DNA of 38,659 nt from Lentisphaerota bacterium (lineage in GTDB: Bacteria > Verrucomicrobiota > Lentisphaeria > Victivallales > Victivallaceae): positions 1-38,659 of the forward strand of contig SUVX01000030.1 of the NCBI GenBank assembly GCA_015061725.1, in the 5' to 3' direction. Below are positions 1 to 8,369 of this stretch, piece by piece. The notes beneath the pieces were generated by a model that was not told the origin of the DNA, did not search any database, and saw nothing but the letters and a program-made list of their open reading frames with translations. Numbering within the stretch: position 1 is the first letter of the stretch; the number at the start of each line of letters is the position of its first letter. The position numbers were made by a program, and so were the translations under genes.

Positions 1-209
1 TGTTCAAAGCTCTTTGGATGTATTTTATAACAGATATAATTCCAGGCTTTTTCAATTCCGTCTTTCGATTTTATCCGATTTTCTACTCAATTCTGTCACA
101 AACCGTCTAAGAACCAAAAACTTTAAGAATCAGAAATCGTTGCTTTTTACGCAAATTACTCCATTGGAATTTTCTCCAGATATATTATATTGGAAAGAGA
201 AAGAGGAGC
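1..209. other. Intergenic region upstream of the decarboxylase operon
   Basis: I see no convincing gene here. An open frame at 14-250 has no ribosome binding site, a low-complexity composition and no family I recognise. The AT-rich stretch at 181-190 contains several -10-like hexamers (TATATT at 181-186, TTATAT at 185-190), but no -35 at a good distance: TTGGAA at 164-169 is 15 nt from the second. The operon promoter probably lies here, but the sequence does not fix its position. Confidence 0.35.
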
Positions 210-302
210 ATGGATCGGTTTCAAACCGTAAGTTTTTTTACTGTTGTTGAGCATATTTTATGGGGTGCTCCGGTAAGGAACGGTATGAAAGATCCATTGT
301 AA
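210..302 (+). CDS. Possible 30-aa leader peptide or gene remnant before the decarboxylase
   Basis: A 30-codon ATG frame (MDRFQTVSFF...KDPL) stops with TAA at 300-302, directly against the AGAGGAG ribosome binding site of the decarboxylase (303-309). A purine-rich AAGAGGAG lies at 201-208, but only one base before the ATG, which is closer than normal. Within the frame is a small hairpin (216-228, CGGTT/AACCG) followed by seven T (233-239). The segment VVEHILWGAPV faintly resembles the start of sodium:alanine symporters, so it could be a decayed symporter start rather than a leader peptide. Coding status is uncertain. Confidence 0.3.
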   Translation: MDRFQTVSFFTVVEHILWGAPVRNGMKDPL

Positions 303-317
303 AGAGGAGAATTTGTT

Positions 318-2618
318 ATGAAAATGACAATCGCAGATTGGCCGGTACTGTTCGTTTCCGGCGAGTTTTCTGCCGGCAGCAACGAAGGGTATCGACTGCG
401 GGAATTGTTAGCTGAACTCAAAAAAAACGATGCCTGCAGTGTTATAGCCGCAACAAGTTATGAAGATGCTCTTGAAATTTTCACCAGTCGTGCCGATATC
501 GGCTGCCTGGTTATCGACTGGGATTTGGAGTTTGAGCAGACCGATGAAAAAATGTCTCCTGAAATTCTGCTTGACAGCATCAGGAAGCGGAATGTCAAGA
601 TTCCTGTTATTCTTCTGACCGATCATCTGGAAACCGAAAATCTTTCGAGGGAAGTTCTCAGGCAAATCAATGACTGCCTGTGGAAAACTGCTGATACCGT
701 CGAATTTATCGCCGGCAGAATTGCCAATTGGGTGAAAAGTTATTCCGAAAATGTCGTTCCGGAATTTTTCGGAAAACTTGTAGAGTATTCAGAACATTAT
801 AAATATGCCTGGCACACTCCGGGCCATCTGGGAGGACAAGGTTTTCTCCGCGCTCCAGCCGGAGTGGCGATGTACAAGTTTTTCGGAGAAAACACTTTCC
901 GCAGTGACCTTTCCATTTCAGTTCCCGAACTCGGTTCCCTGCTCGATCACGAAGGTGCCGCCGGTGATGCGGAACGCAATTCCGCCGCCGTATTCGGAGC
1001 AGACCAAACATATTATGTATTGAATGGAACCAGTACGGTTAATCAGATTATCTGGAGAAGTCAGGTCTTGTCCGGAGATATCGCTCTGGTTGACCGCAAT
1101 TGTCATAAGTCTCTCAATTACGCTATGGTCATTACCGGCGCAACTCCGGTTTACATGATTCCCCGCCGCAACGCCAGAGGTATCATCGGTCCGGTCAGAC
1201 TGGCGGAATTTTCTGCGGATTCAATAAAAAAACGAATCGGCGCTCATCCTTTGATCAAAGATAAAGGTAAAGCTGTACATATCCGGATGAGTGCATTGAC
1301 CAACTCAACTTATGATGGTGTTTGTTACAATACCCAAGCAATCATGGCGGAATGTTCCAAAAATGAAATGATTGAAAATTTCCACTTTGACGAAGCATGG
1401 TACGCCTATGCCCATTTTCATCCGGTCTATGCCGGACATTACGGTATGGCTTTGAAGGATTGCCGGAATCCGGTATTCTGTTCACAATCCACCCACAAAC
1501 TTCTGACGGCTTTTTCCCAGGCTTCAATGCTCCACATCCGCAACGGTTCTCAACGTGCTATTGATCCGGTGCTGTTCAATGAATCATATATGATGCATGG
1601 CTCAACATCTCCCCAGTACAGCATGATCGCCTCGCTGGATGTCGCAACTCAAATGATGGCTGATAACGGAAAAACCATTCTGGGAGACATTATCCGTGAA
1701 GCAATCCAACTGCGCCGCAAAATCGCAGGATTGGAACGGGACTTGCGCAGTAATGGCGATTGGTTTTTCAGCATGTGGCAGCCGCGTACTGTAAAATACA
1801 ATGGCGGCACAGTAGATTTTGCAGATTGTCCGACCGATCATCTGGTGGAAAATCAGACGCCATGGATTCTTGATAACCGGGACAAGTGGCATGGTTTTGA
1901 AGATATTGAAGATGACTATGTAATGCTCGATCCCATCAAACTTACAATCCTGACTCCGGGCATCGACGATAACGGCAATTTGCTTCAAAATGGCGGTATC
2001 CCGGCGGCGATAGTCAGTAATTTTCTTATCAAACGCAATATCGTTTGTGAAAAAACGGATTATTACTCATTTTTGCTTCTGAATTCTCTTGGTACAACCA
2101 GAGCGAAACAGGGATCTTTACTGGCTGCACTTTTTGAATTCAAGAAACTTTATGATTCAGAAACGCCCCTTGAGACAGTATTTCCGGAACTGGTAAAAAA
2201 TCATCCTGAACGCTACAAAAACGAAACGCTGAAGTCCCATTGCGAATCAATGCACCGTTACATACGGGAAAATAAAATCATGGAATTGATGCACCGTTCT
2301 TTTGAAGTTATTCCGGTTCCTTCCATGCTTCCGGTGGAAGCTGCGGCGCATGTTGTCCGCGGCGATGTGGAAATGGTCGATGTCGCAGAATTGCAAGACC
2401 GCATCGCCGCAGTAATGCTGGTTCCTTATCCTCCCGGAATTCCGGTTATGATGGGGGGAGAAACCATGTCCGGAGAAGCCGAAGCTATTGCCGGATATCT
2501 GCTCGTCAGAGAAAAATTTGAAAATGAATTTCCCGGTTACGAGGGTGATATTCATGGTATCACACGTGAACAACGCGGAAACCGGACCGTTTTCCGCACG
2601 CTGTGCATCAAAAAGTAA
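318..2618 (+). CDS. adiA: AdiA-like arginine (Orn/Lys/Arg) decarboxylase
   Basis: This is a fold type I PLP decarboxylase of the Orn/Lys/Arg class, 766 aa, close to the 755 aa of E. coli AdiA. It has the family layout: an N-terminal response-regulator-like wing domain (about 1-130), the PLP domain (about 150-460) and a C-terminal domain. The Schiff-base lysine is K394 in the motif STHKLLTAFSQAS; AdiA uses K386 in the nearly identical STHKLLNALSQAS. WHGF, MLDPIKLTILTPG and VPYPPGIP also match AdiA. The start is set by AGAGGAG at 303-309. The expected reaction is arginine to agmatine plus CO2 in the cytoplasm, consuming a proton. The antiporter gene follows 17 nt later, so the pair should form an amino-acid-dependent acid resistance system. 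Lysine or ornithine as substrate cannot be excluded from sequence alone. Confidence 0.85.
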   Translation: MKMTIADWPVLFVSGEFSAGSNEGYRLRELLAELKKNDACSVIAATSYEDALEIFTSRADIGCLVIDWDLEFEQTDEKMSPEILLDSIRKRNVKIPVILLTDHLETENLSREVLRQINDCLWKTADTVEFIAGRIANWVKSYSENVVPEFFGKLVEYSEHYKYAWHTPGHLGGQGFLRAPAGVAMYKFFGENTFRSDLSISVPELGSLLDHEGAAGDAERNSAAVFGADQTYYVLNGTSTVNQIIWRSQVLSGDIALVDRNCHKSLNYAMVITGATPVYMIPRRNARGIIGPVRLAEFSADSIKKRIGAHPLIKDKGKAVHIRMSALTNSTYDGVCYNTQAIMAECSKNEMIENFHFDEAWYAYAHFHPVYAGHYGMALKDCRNPVFCSQSTHKLLTAFSQASMLHIRNGSQRAIDPVLFNESYMMHGSTSPQYSMIASLDVATQMMADNGKTILGDIIREAIQLRRKIAGLERDLRSNGDWFFSMWQPRTVKYNGGTVDFADCPTDHLVENQTPWILDNRDKWHGFEDIEDDYVMLDPIKLTILTPGIDDNGNLLQNGGIPAAIVSNFLIKRNIVCEKTDYYSFLLLNSLGTTRAKQGSLLAALFEFKKLYDSETPLETVFPELVKNHPERYKNETLKSHCESMHRYIRENKIMELMHRSFEVIPVPSMLPVEAAAHVVRGDVEMVDVAELQDRIAAVMLVPYPPGIPVMMGGETMSGEAEAIAGYLLVREKFENEFPGYEGDIHGITREQRGNRTVFRTLCIKK

Positions 2619-2635
2619 ATGCAGGAGTTTGAAAA

Positions 2636-4039
2636 ATGAAAAAAAATTTTATGAGCATTACCACAATGTCTCTGCTGACCGTGGCGGCGGTTTTATCATT
2701 GCGTAATCTGCCTTCTGAAGCAGAATATGGTTACAGCGTGATATTTTATCTCATCATGGCGGCTGTATGTTTTTTTGTGCCGTCGGCATTGGTTTCTGCT
2801 GAACTTGCCTCCAGCTGGCCGGAAGACGGCGGAGTTTATCTCTGGGTCAAAGAGGCTTTCGGTCCGAAATGGGGTTTCGTTGCTGTTTTCATGCAATGGG
2901 TGGAAAATTTACCATGGTTCCCTGCTGTATTGACATTTGTCGCCTCCTCGATTGCTTATGTGTTCAATCCTGAGTGGGCTCAAAACCGCTGGTTTGTTCT
3001 GATTACGATATGGGTCATGCTGTGGCTGGCAACATTTCTCAACTTCAGGGGGATGCGGTTGTCGGCATGGTTGAGCAGTTCCGGAGCGCTGGCCGGAACA
3101 CTCATTCCCGGAGCGGTGATAATTCTGATGGCGACAGGTTATATCATTGCCGGCAAAACTCCGCAAATCGCTTTCAGCGGAGATGCCTTAATACCGGATC
3201 TCGGCAACTGGAATCAACTTATGCTGTTATCCGGTATGATGGTCGCTCTCGCCGGAATGGAAATGTCGGCGATACATGTAACCGAAATGAAAAATCCCGG
3301 ACGGGATTTCCCGAAAGCAATTTTTACAGCTTGTGTACTGGTCATTGTACTGAACGTACTCGGCTCCCTGGCGATCGCTCTGGTGATTCCTCCGGCTGAG
3401 ATAAGTCTCGCAGCCGGTGCGGATCAGGCATTTGCCGCAATGTTCAAAATATTCCATATTCCGTGGATGACTCCTGTCATGTGCTTTCTGCTCTCATACG
3501 GAGCATTGACGATGGTGGTAACTTGGGTACTCGGTCCATCAAAAGGTGTTCTGCAAGTCGCCAAAGAAGGCTATCTGCCAAAATTCTGGCAGCAGCGAAA
3601 TGAAGCAGGAATGCCGACCAATATTCTGATAATTCAGGCGGTGATCTCTTCATTGCTGGCCCTGGTTGTTCTTTTTATGCCGACGATCAGCGGTGCATTC
3701 TGGTTGATGTCTGCCCTGACAGCACAATTATATATGGTGATGTATCTGCTGATGTTTGCGGCGGCGATCAAACTGCGCTACAGCAAACCGGATATTCCCC
3801 GGGCATATAAAGTGCCGGGAGGCAAGATTGGAATGTGGCTGATTTCGGGGATTGCATTTCTCACGTCGCTCTTTGCGATCATAACCGGTTTCATTCCGAC
3901 TCCCGGCGTCCGTGAAAAAGGAACATTGTATGTGTTGGGATATATCGCGTTCCTGCTGATCGGTACAGTTGTATTCATCATTATTCCGCTGTGGCTTTAT
4001 AAGCGCAGTCAGAACAAACAAGAAGAAACTGCAAAATAA
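2636..4039 (+). CDS. GadC-like APC-family amino-acid antiporter
   Basis: A 467-aa inner-membrane protein with about 12 hydrophobic segments. It belongs to the amino acid-polyamine-organocation superfamily, glutamate/GABA antiporter branch. The segment VTEMKNPGRDFPKAI matches the GadC motif (HVNEMSNPGRDYPLAM), and VLGPSKG and KVPGGK are also GadC-like. It begins 17 nt after the decarboxylase stop, with AGGAG at 2623-2627. Co-transcription with an AdiA-like enzyme suggests it exchanges external arginine for agmatine, although its family would predict glutamate/GABA. It ends soon after the last helix and lacks the roughly 40-residue cytoplasmic tail that plugs E. coli GadC (511 aa) at neutral pH. 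Family assignment is secure; the substrate is inferred from the neighbour. Confidence 0.8.
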   Translation: MKKNFMSITTMSLLTVAAVLSLRNLPSEAEYGYSVIFYLIMAAVCFFVPSALVSAELASSWPEDGGVYLWVKEAFGPKWGFVAVFMQWVENLPWFPAVLTFVASSIAYVFNPEWAQNRWFVLITIWVMLWLATFLNFRGMRLSAWLSSSGALAGTLIPGAVIILMATGYIIAGKTPQIAFSGDALIPDLGNWNQLMLLSGMMVALAGMEMSAIHVTEMKNPGRDFPKAIFTACVLVIVLNVLGSLAIALVIPPAEISLAAGADQAFAAMFKIFHIPWMTPVMCFLLSYGALTMVVTWVLGPSKGVLQVAKEGYLPKFWQQRNEAGMPTNILIIQAVISSLLALVVLFMPTISGAFWLMSALTAQLYMVMYLLMFAAAIKLRYSKPDIPRAYKVPGGKIGMWLISGIAFLTSLFAIITGFIPTPGVREKGTLYVLGYIAFLLIGTVVFIIIPLWLYKRSQNKQEETAK

Positions 4040-4134
4040 GTCCGACAGAAAATTACAGGGTATTACGGAATTTCAAACAGCCTCAAAGACCGGAAAAAGA
4101 TGTTTGATATAGAATGACACCTTTTCCTTTGCGG

Positions 4135-4166
4135 GGCGGCAGTGGCTATCCTGCCGCCTTTTTTTT
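4135..4166 (+). terminator. Intrinsic terminator of the decarboxylase-antiporter operon
   Basis: A perfect 8-bp GC-rich stem (GGCGGCAG at 4135-4142, CTGCCGCC at 4151-4158) with an 8-nt loop is followed by eight T (4159-4166). It lies 95 nt after the antiporter stop. The following gene must therefore have its own promoter in 4167-4223; I could not find good -35/-10 hexamers there (TTATAT at 4200-4205 is only a weak -10 candidate). Confidence 0.9.
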
Positions 4167-4236
4167 CGTTCAGTTACAATATGTCTAACATTTAATGCGT
4201 TATATGTATGTAAATTAACGTTCAAGGAGATTGGTC

Positions 4237-6206
4237 ATGTTTAAAACTTATACCGTTGTACTCTTATTATTCTTTATCTGCTGCGGACAGAATGTTATGG
4301 CAGATGCTTGCGATGAATCAGGCGTATGTAAGTTGCCCGGAGCATCTTCAGAACAGGAAAACGCTGTTTTATCTCCGGCAGGAAAAAGCAGCATAAAAGC
4401 AATCAAACAACCGTCTCGACTGACCACGCTCAAAGGCAAAAACATAGCCATTGTCGGCGGCAGTTTTATGGCTTCAGTAACTCATCCTGAATTAAAACGG
4501 CTGATCTTACGCGATTATCCGGATGCAAAAGTTTATGTATTGAGTGAAATCGGTTCTGCCGGTCCGTGGCCCGGTCCCGGAGTTATACGGCGGCAGAAAG
4601 ATGATTTTATCCATAACTTGAAGCGTCTGAAAATTGATGCTGTTATTTCCGGCAACGGCGGTTGTGGATTGTGTACCCCGAAAGAGATGGGATCATGTAT
4701 TGCGGCGGAATATTCCGGTATTCCCTCTGTTATGATCGCTGCTCCGGGATTTTCTGACCAAGCCAAACTTGCCGCCCGAACCGCAGGCGTGATGATACCG
4801 CGAATTGCCATATACCCCGGAGCATTTTCTGCCCACACCAGAGATGAATTGTTGAAAAATACCCGGAATATACTTTATCCTCAAATCGTCAAAGCTCTGT
4901 CCGAACCGTTTTCTGAAACTGAAAAATCTTCTGTTGAATCCAATAATACGGCAAATGAAATTGTGTATAAAGGCAATCTGGATGAGATAAATCTTTATTT
5001 CACCCAAAACGGCTGGACTGATGGGTTGCCAATCATACCGCCGACTCCGGAACGGGTTGCAGAATTTTTGAAGTATACCGATTATAAACCTGACGATGTT
5101 ATTGCTGTAATTCCTCCCGTCTACCGCAAAGCAACGGCAAAACTTGTCGCCGTAAACGGCGTAATGGCAGGGTGTCCGCCGGAATATATGCTCTGATTGC
5201 CTTTACCAAAGCAATGACTGACGGCGATTTCCGGCGTACATTGGCAAGCACTCATGCCTGGACGCCATATTGCTTCCTGAATGGACCATTGGCGAGGCAG
5301 TTGGAACTTGATTGCGGACAGGGGGAAATTTCCAATATCCGTAATGCGAAAATCGGTCGTTTCATCAATCTTGCCATGCTCAATTTGGGAGGATATCATA
5401 TCAAAGAAAACCGGATGGGTACATTCGGCTATCTTATGCCGTGGTGCCTGGTTGAGGATGATGATGCTGCAGTAAGATTGAATTGGCGTCCATATCACAT
5501 GCAACAGGGATTCCATTTAAACGACAATGTTTTGACGGCAGGTTCATCGCTTTGTTGGGGCAACAACCTTGCTCCGGCGACAGCAAAGCCGCAAAAGATC
5601 ATGGAACTTATGGCGCAGGATGCAGTTGAAAAACAGCAGTTTGCCATTGCCAGCGGCACACCATTTGTATATCGTGCAATGCTTATTACGGAAAATGTTG
5701 CCCGGGATCTGGCAAAAGGTTATAAGAGCAAAGAAAGTTTGGAACAGGCATTAATTACAACCGCCAGGCAGCCGTTGGATGCCAGAGCTTATGCCAATTA
5801 CTGGGCAAATCCCGGAAGTTCATTCAATGAAAAAACCTACTCATTGCGCCGTCACGCATACCGCATTGCCCACAAAGAAAATGCCAAACAAACAGCCCCC
5901 CCGCCGTGGCTGGCATGGACAAAGGTAAAGACGTTGAAAACTGTTCCTGTCATGCAGTCCGGCAAAACAGCAATAATCATTACGGGAGATGCAAACCGAA
6001 ACAAGACTATGTGTGTTCCCAGCGGTGGTTTTACATCAGTTAAAATTGAGCTTCCGAAAAATTGGGATAAACTTATGGAAAAAGCCGGATATAAACCATT
6101 AAAATCCTTCTATTTGAAATCGTACCTTACTCCGTCAAGTAAGCCGCAGCAATTCAAGAATTACCGTCAACGCAGAAACACCGACGGTTTTAATCGTTTC
6201 AGATAA
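4237..6206 (+). pseudogene. Secreted UGSC-family protein, interrupted by a frameshift
   Basis: The first frame (ATG 4237, AAGGAG at 4224-4229, 319 aa) ends at TGA 5194-5196. The second frame (open from 5172 to 6206) continues the same protein. Inserting one C after 5190 restores ...PEYM-P-LIAFTKAM..., giving 656 aa. The protein has a signal peptide (hydrophobic residues about 4-20, then ADACDES), a UGSC-type domain with C143-G-L-C146 where the family usually has (Sec/Cys)-G-S-C, and a second domain starting NGWTDGLPIIPPTPERV that is typical of UGSC-family proteins and spans the frameshift. The function of this family is not established. The two halves keep normal codon structure and no other stops, so this is either a very recent mutation or a sequencing/assembly error. 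A terminator precedes the gene, so it appears to be monocistronic. Confidence 0.75.
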
Positions 6207-6237
6207 AACAAACCTTGCAGGGGGCTGCTGCGAAACA

Positions 6238-6510
6238 TCAGTTTTTACAACTCATACCCAATTGCAGTATAATTTGCCATGGAATGTTGATGTTCTCTGT
6301 CATAAAAAAAAGATGCGGCTTTTGTTTCAAAAGGATTTCTTTGATTACACCTTTACAGAAAAAGAGAACAGCTCCCGCCAAGGCAGCGACTCCCATTCCG
6401 GCAACACTCCAATATTCTGCGGTCTTGCGTTTTTCTGACCCGCCAGCCATAAATGCTGAAATCAATATACCGATAAAGGCAAGCACAAGAATAATAATCA
6501 ACACAGCCAT
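6238..6510 (-). pseudogene. Truncated tandem copy of the 541-aa membrane protein (first 90 codons)
   Basis: The first about 85 residues match the start of the neighbouring 541-aa protein. MAVLIIILVLAFIGILISAF and NINIPWQI are identical, with more divergence between them. The frame then ends abruptly at LGMSCKN and stop, where the full-length copy continues into its third membrane helix. The 5' leader and ribosome binding site are preserved. It could still make a two-helix peptide, but it looks like the surviving 5' part of a duplicated gene whose 3' end was lost. It converges with the UGSC gene, whose stop lies 31 nt away. Confidence 0.75.
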
Positions 6511-6570
6511 ATTTCACCTGTTACATTGTAACGTTCAACCATCTCACAGGTAATATACCATCTCCCGCAG
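6263..6570. repeat. Direct repeat copy 1 (308 bp), partner at 7962-8269
   Basis: Aligns without gaps to 7962-8269 at a constant offset of 1699 nt. It covers the 5' coding part of the membrane-protein gene plus about 60 nt of upstream leader. Identity is near-complete at both ends and lower in the middle (about 6370-6430). This copy carries the truncated gene. Confidence 0.85.
6516..6551 (-). promoter_or_regulatory. Leader hairpin that may hide the ribosome binding site (copy 1)
   Basis: On the - strand the Shine-Dalgarno sequence AGGTG lies inside ACAGGT (plus 6516-6521), which is complementary to ACCTGT further upstream in the leader (plus 6546-6551). Between them is the palindrome GTTACATTGTAAC (6520-6532), which would form a competing hairpin. 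The arrangement is the same in the second copy. A regulatory role is inferred. Confidence 0.35.
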
Positions 6571-6583
6571 GCGTTTGCAAGTC

Positions 6584-8209
6584 TTATCTTTCTGATGTAA
6601 TGAAACTTCCGTCAACGACCAAGGTGAAGTTTGTTTCTTTGACAGAATAATCCAATTTTTTGCCGGTAGATGGCGAAACATATTCTTTGGGAAGATAATT
6701 TGGAACAAGTTCGGAGAGTTTGTCCGGATATTTGCCGTGTTCGATTTTGTAAACTTTCAAAGCAAGGGCAGTTTGTCCCACAATAATCCCCAAACGCTGG
6801 CGTTTGGCGGCTTTGGCATACATCCCATCGCCGGAAATGATTTCTGCTTGTTCTAATTTTTCCAACGCCGGGATTCTCTTCACGGCATCGAAAAATCCCC
6901 GATACCGGGCGGTATTCAGGTACGGCGCATAGAAAAATGCGGCAATTTTCCCTTTTATTTCCGGATGGTAAACCAAATAGAAACCCGCTTCGCAGGGAAG
7001 ATGAACTTTCCAACTTTTGCTCCAATCAAGGAGTTTCCGGTAAGCCGGCAAAAGAGATTTTTCTTCCGGACCGTACTGGATCAATGCTTCGATCCATATC
7101 CAGCAACCGGCAGTCCGTACCAGTTCGCAAATCAGATGAGGCGTATCAGCAGGGATCAAACGGTCAAGTTCAGGATATTTCAAAAGTTCCGGCAGGACTT
7201 TTTCTTTTTGATTTGTCCGGTAATAAAGTTCGGCAATATCAGAGCGGTGACGCACCAGAAAACGAAAATGCTGCAGCGTGGATAAGTGCAGTACATCCGT
7301 TTTGGCAATATATGCGGCACTTTTTTTCAAAGAATCAAGATATGTTTCCAGTTCCGGAGAGGTGAAAAATTTCATCGTGTACTCTTTTTCATCTGCGGGA
7401 ATGGTATCTTTTTTCCAATCATATTTTCCGGAGCGGGGCGGATTGTACTTGGGATGTTTTGTATAAAACTCCGGATTGACCAGAGCTTTCAATTCCGGAG
7501 GTTCTTGTGCAGCCACCTGAATAGGCTTGATACCAAGTTCGGCAGCTTTTTTCTCCATTGCATTTTTTGCCCATGTTCCGGTTCCCCATGCTGTAAGCCA
7601 GACGAGACACACAAATCCGGTAAAACTCCCGGCAAAGAAAAGAATATTTTTCCATGAATGTTTTTTCGTTTTAAGAGTGTGCCATAACCACAACAATGCT
7701 CCAAGCAAATTCACGGCAAGCATAACATAAAACGCCGGTAGCATGGAAAGATCAAGAGAGAACACATCCTGCTTGGGGGGCACAAAAAAGTTTATCCACG
7801 CGGCAATTCCGTAATATTGGGGAAGAAAAAGCAAATGTCCTATAAAAAAAGCAACGCCCGTACTCCATAAAACAGCCCAATACCATTTTGAAGAGTTTTT
7901 CCGGCAGTTGAAGCTCCACAAAAAAAGAATAATGCCGCAGAAAAAAAAGGTTAGTCCAAGCTGCAGCATGATTTGCCATGGAATATTGATGTTCTCTGCC
8001 ATAAAAGAAAGATGCGGCTTTTGTTTCAAAAGGATTTCTTTGACAGCCCCTTTGCAGAAAAAGAGAACCCCTCCTGTCAGTGCAGATAACAAAACTCCGC
8101 CCGCACTCCAGAGCAGAGCTTTTTTGCATTTTTCTGATCCGCCAGCCATAAATGCTGAAATCAATATACCGATAAAGGCAAGCACAAGAATAATAATCAA
8201 CACAGCCAT
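6584..8209 (-). CDS. Six-helix membrane protein with pseudopilin-like C-terminus, unknown function
   Basis: I do not recognise a named family. The 541-aa protein has six likely membrane helices (about residues 2-23, 32-54, 76-102, 110-137, 150-176 and 185-208), followed by a soluble region of about 330 residues. The last about 70 residues (ALALKVYKIEHGKYPDKLSELVP and onward) resemble the C-terminal segment found in type II secretion pseudopilin-like and hypothetical proteins of planctomycetes and Lentisphaerota. The start at 8209 has AGGTG just upstream. It is preceded by a 160-nt gap after the 282-aa gene and followed directly by its own truncated duplicate. Function unknown; a link to envelope or secretion is only suggested by the C-terminus. 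Confidence 0.75.
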   Translation of the reverse strand: MAVLIIILVLAFIGILISAFMAGGSEKCKKALLWSAGGVLLSALTGGVLFFCKGAVKEILLKQKPHLSFMAENINIPWQIMLQLGLTFFFCGIILFLWSFNCRKNSSKWYWAVLWSTGVAFFIGHLLFLPQYYGIAAWINFFVPPKQDVFSLDLSMLPAFYVMLAVNLLGALLWLWHTLKTKKHSWKNILFFAGSFTGFVCLVWLTAWGTGTWAKNAMEKKAAELGIKPIQVAAQEPPELKALVNPEFYTKHPKYNPPRSGKYDWKKDTIPADEKEYTMKFFTSPELETYLDSLKKSAAYIAKTDVLHLSTLQHFRFLVRHRSDIAELYYRTNQKEKVLPELLKYPELDRLIPADTPHLICELVRTAGCWIWIEALIQYGPEEKSLLPAYRKLLDWSKSWKVHLPCEAGFYLVYHPEIKGKIAAFFYAPYLNTARYRGFFDAVKRIPALEKLEQAEIISGDGMYAKAAKRQRLGIIVGQTALALKVYKIEHGKYPDKLSELVPNYLPKEYVSPSTGKKLDYSVKETNFTLVVDGSFITSER

Positions 8210-8269
8210 ATTTCACCTGTTACATTGTAACGTTCAACCATCTCACAGGTAATATATCATATTCCACAG
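7962..8269. repeat. Direct repeat copy 2 (308 bp), partner at 6263-6570
   Basis: The gap-free counterpart of 6263-6570, including the leader and first about 83 codons of the intact gene. The remaining spacer to the 282-aa gene (8270-8369) holds no gene. It contains a short inverted repeat (CGGCT/AGCCG) without a T-tract, so I see no terminator there. Confidence 0.85.
8215..8250 (-). promoter_or_regulatory. Leader hairpin that may hide the ribosome binding site (copy 2)
   Basis: Same arrangement as at 6516-6551. The SD-containing ACAGGT of the - strand (plus 8215-8220) can pair with ACCTGT (plus 8245-8250), and the palindrome GTTACATTGTAAC sits at 8219-8231. It precedes the intact 541-aa gene by a few nucleotides. 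Confidence 0.35.
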
Positions 8270-8369
8270 CCCTTTCCTTGTTTTAATTCAGCACCGTTTT
8301 ACACCTTGTCAAGTTGTCCGGCTTTCTTTCGGAGAGCCGCAAACTTTTTGTCTCAAACCGTTGATGAAC

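Noticed and set aside
14..250. 78-codon + strand frame at the window start
   Set aside because: No ribosome binding site, biased composition, and overlaps the AT-rich likely promoter region.
5194..5196. TGA as selenocysteine codon in the UGSC-family gene
   Set aside because: In this family the Sec position is in the UGSC motif, which here is Cys143. Reading through TGA in the first frame does not continue the family sequence; the other frame does.
8310..8345. Inverted repeat CGGCT/AGCCG after the 282-aa gene as a terminator
   Set aside because: Only 5 bp with an 11-nt loop and no T-run on the - strand.
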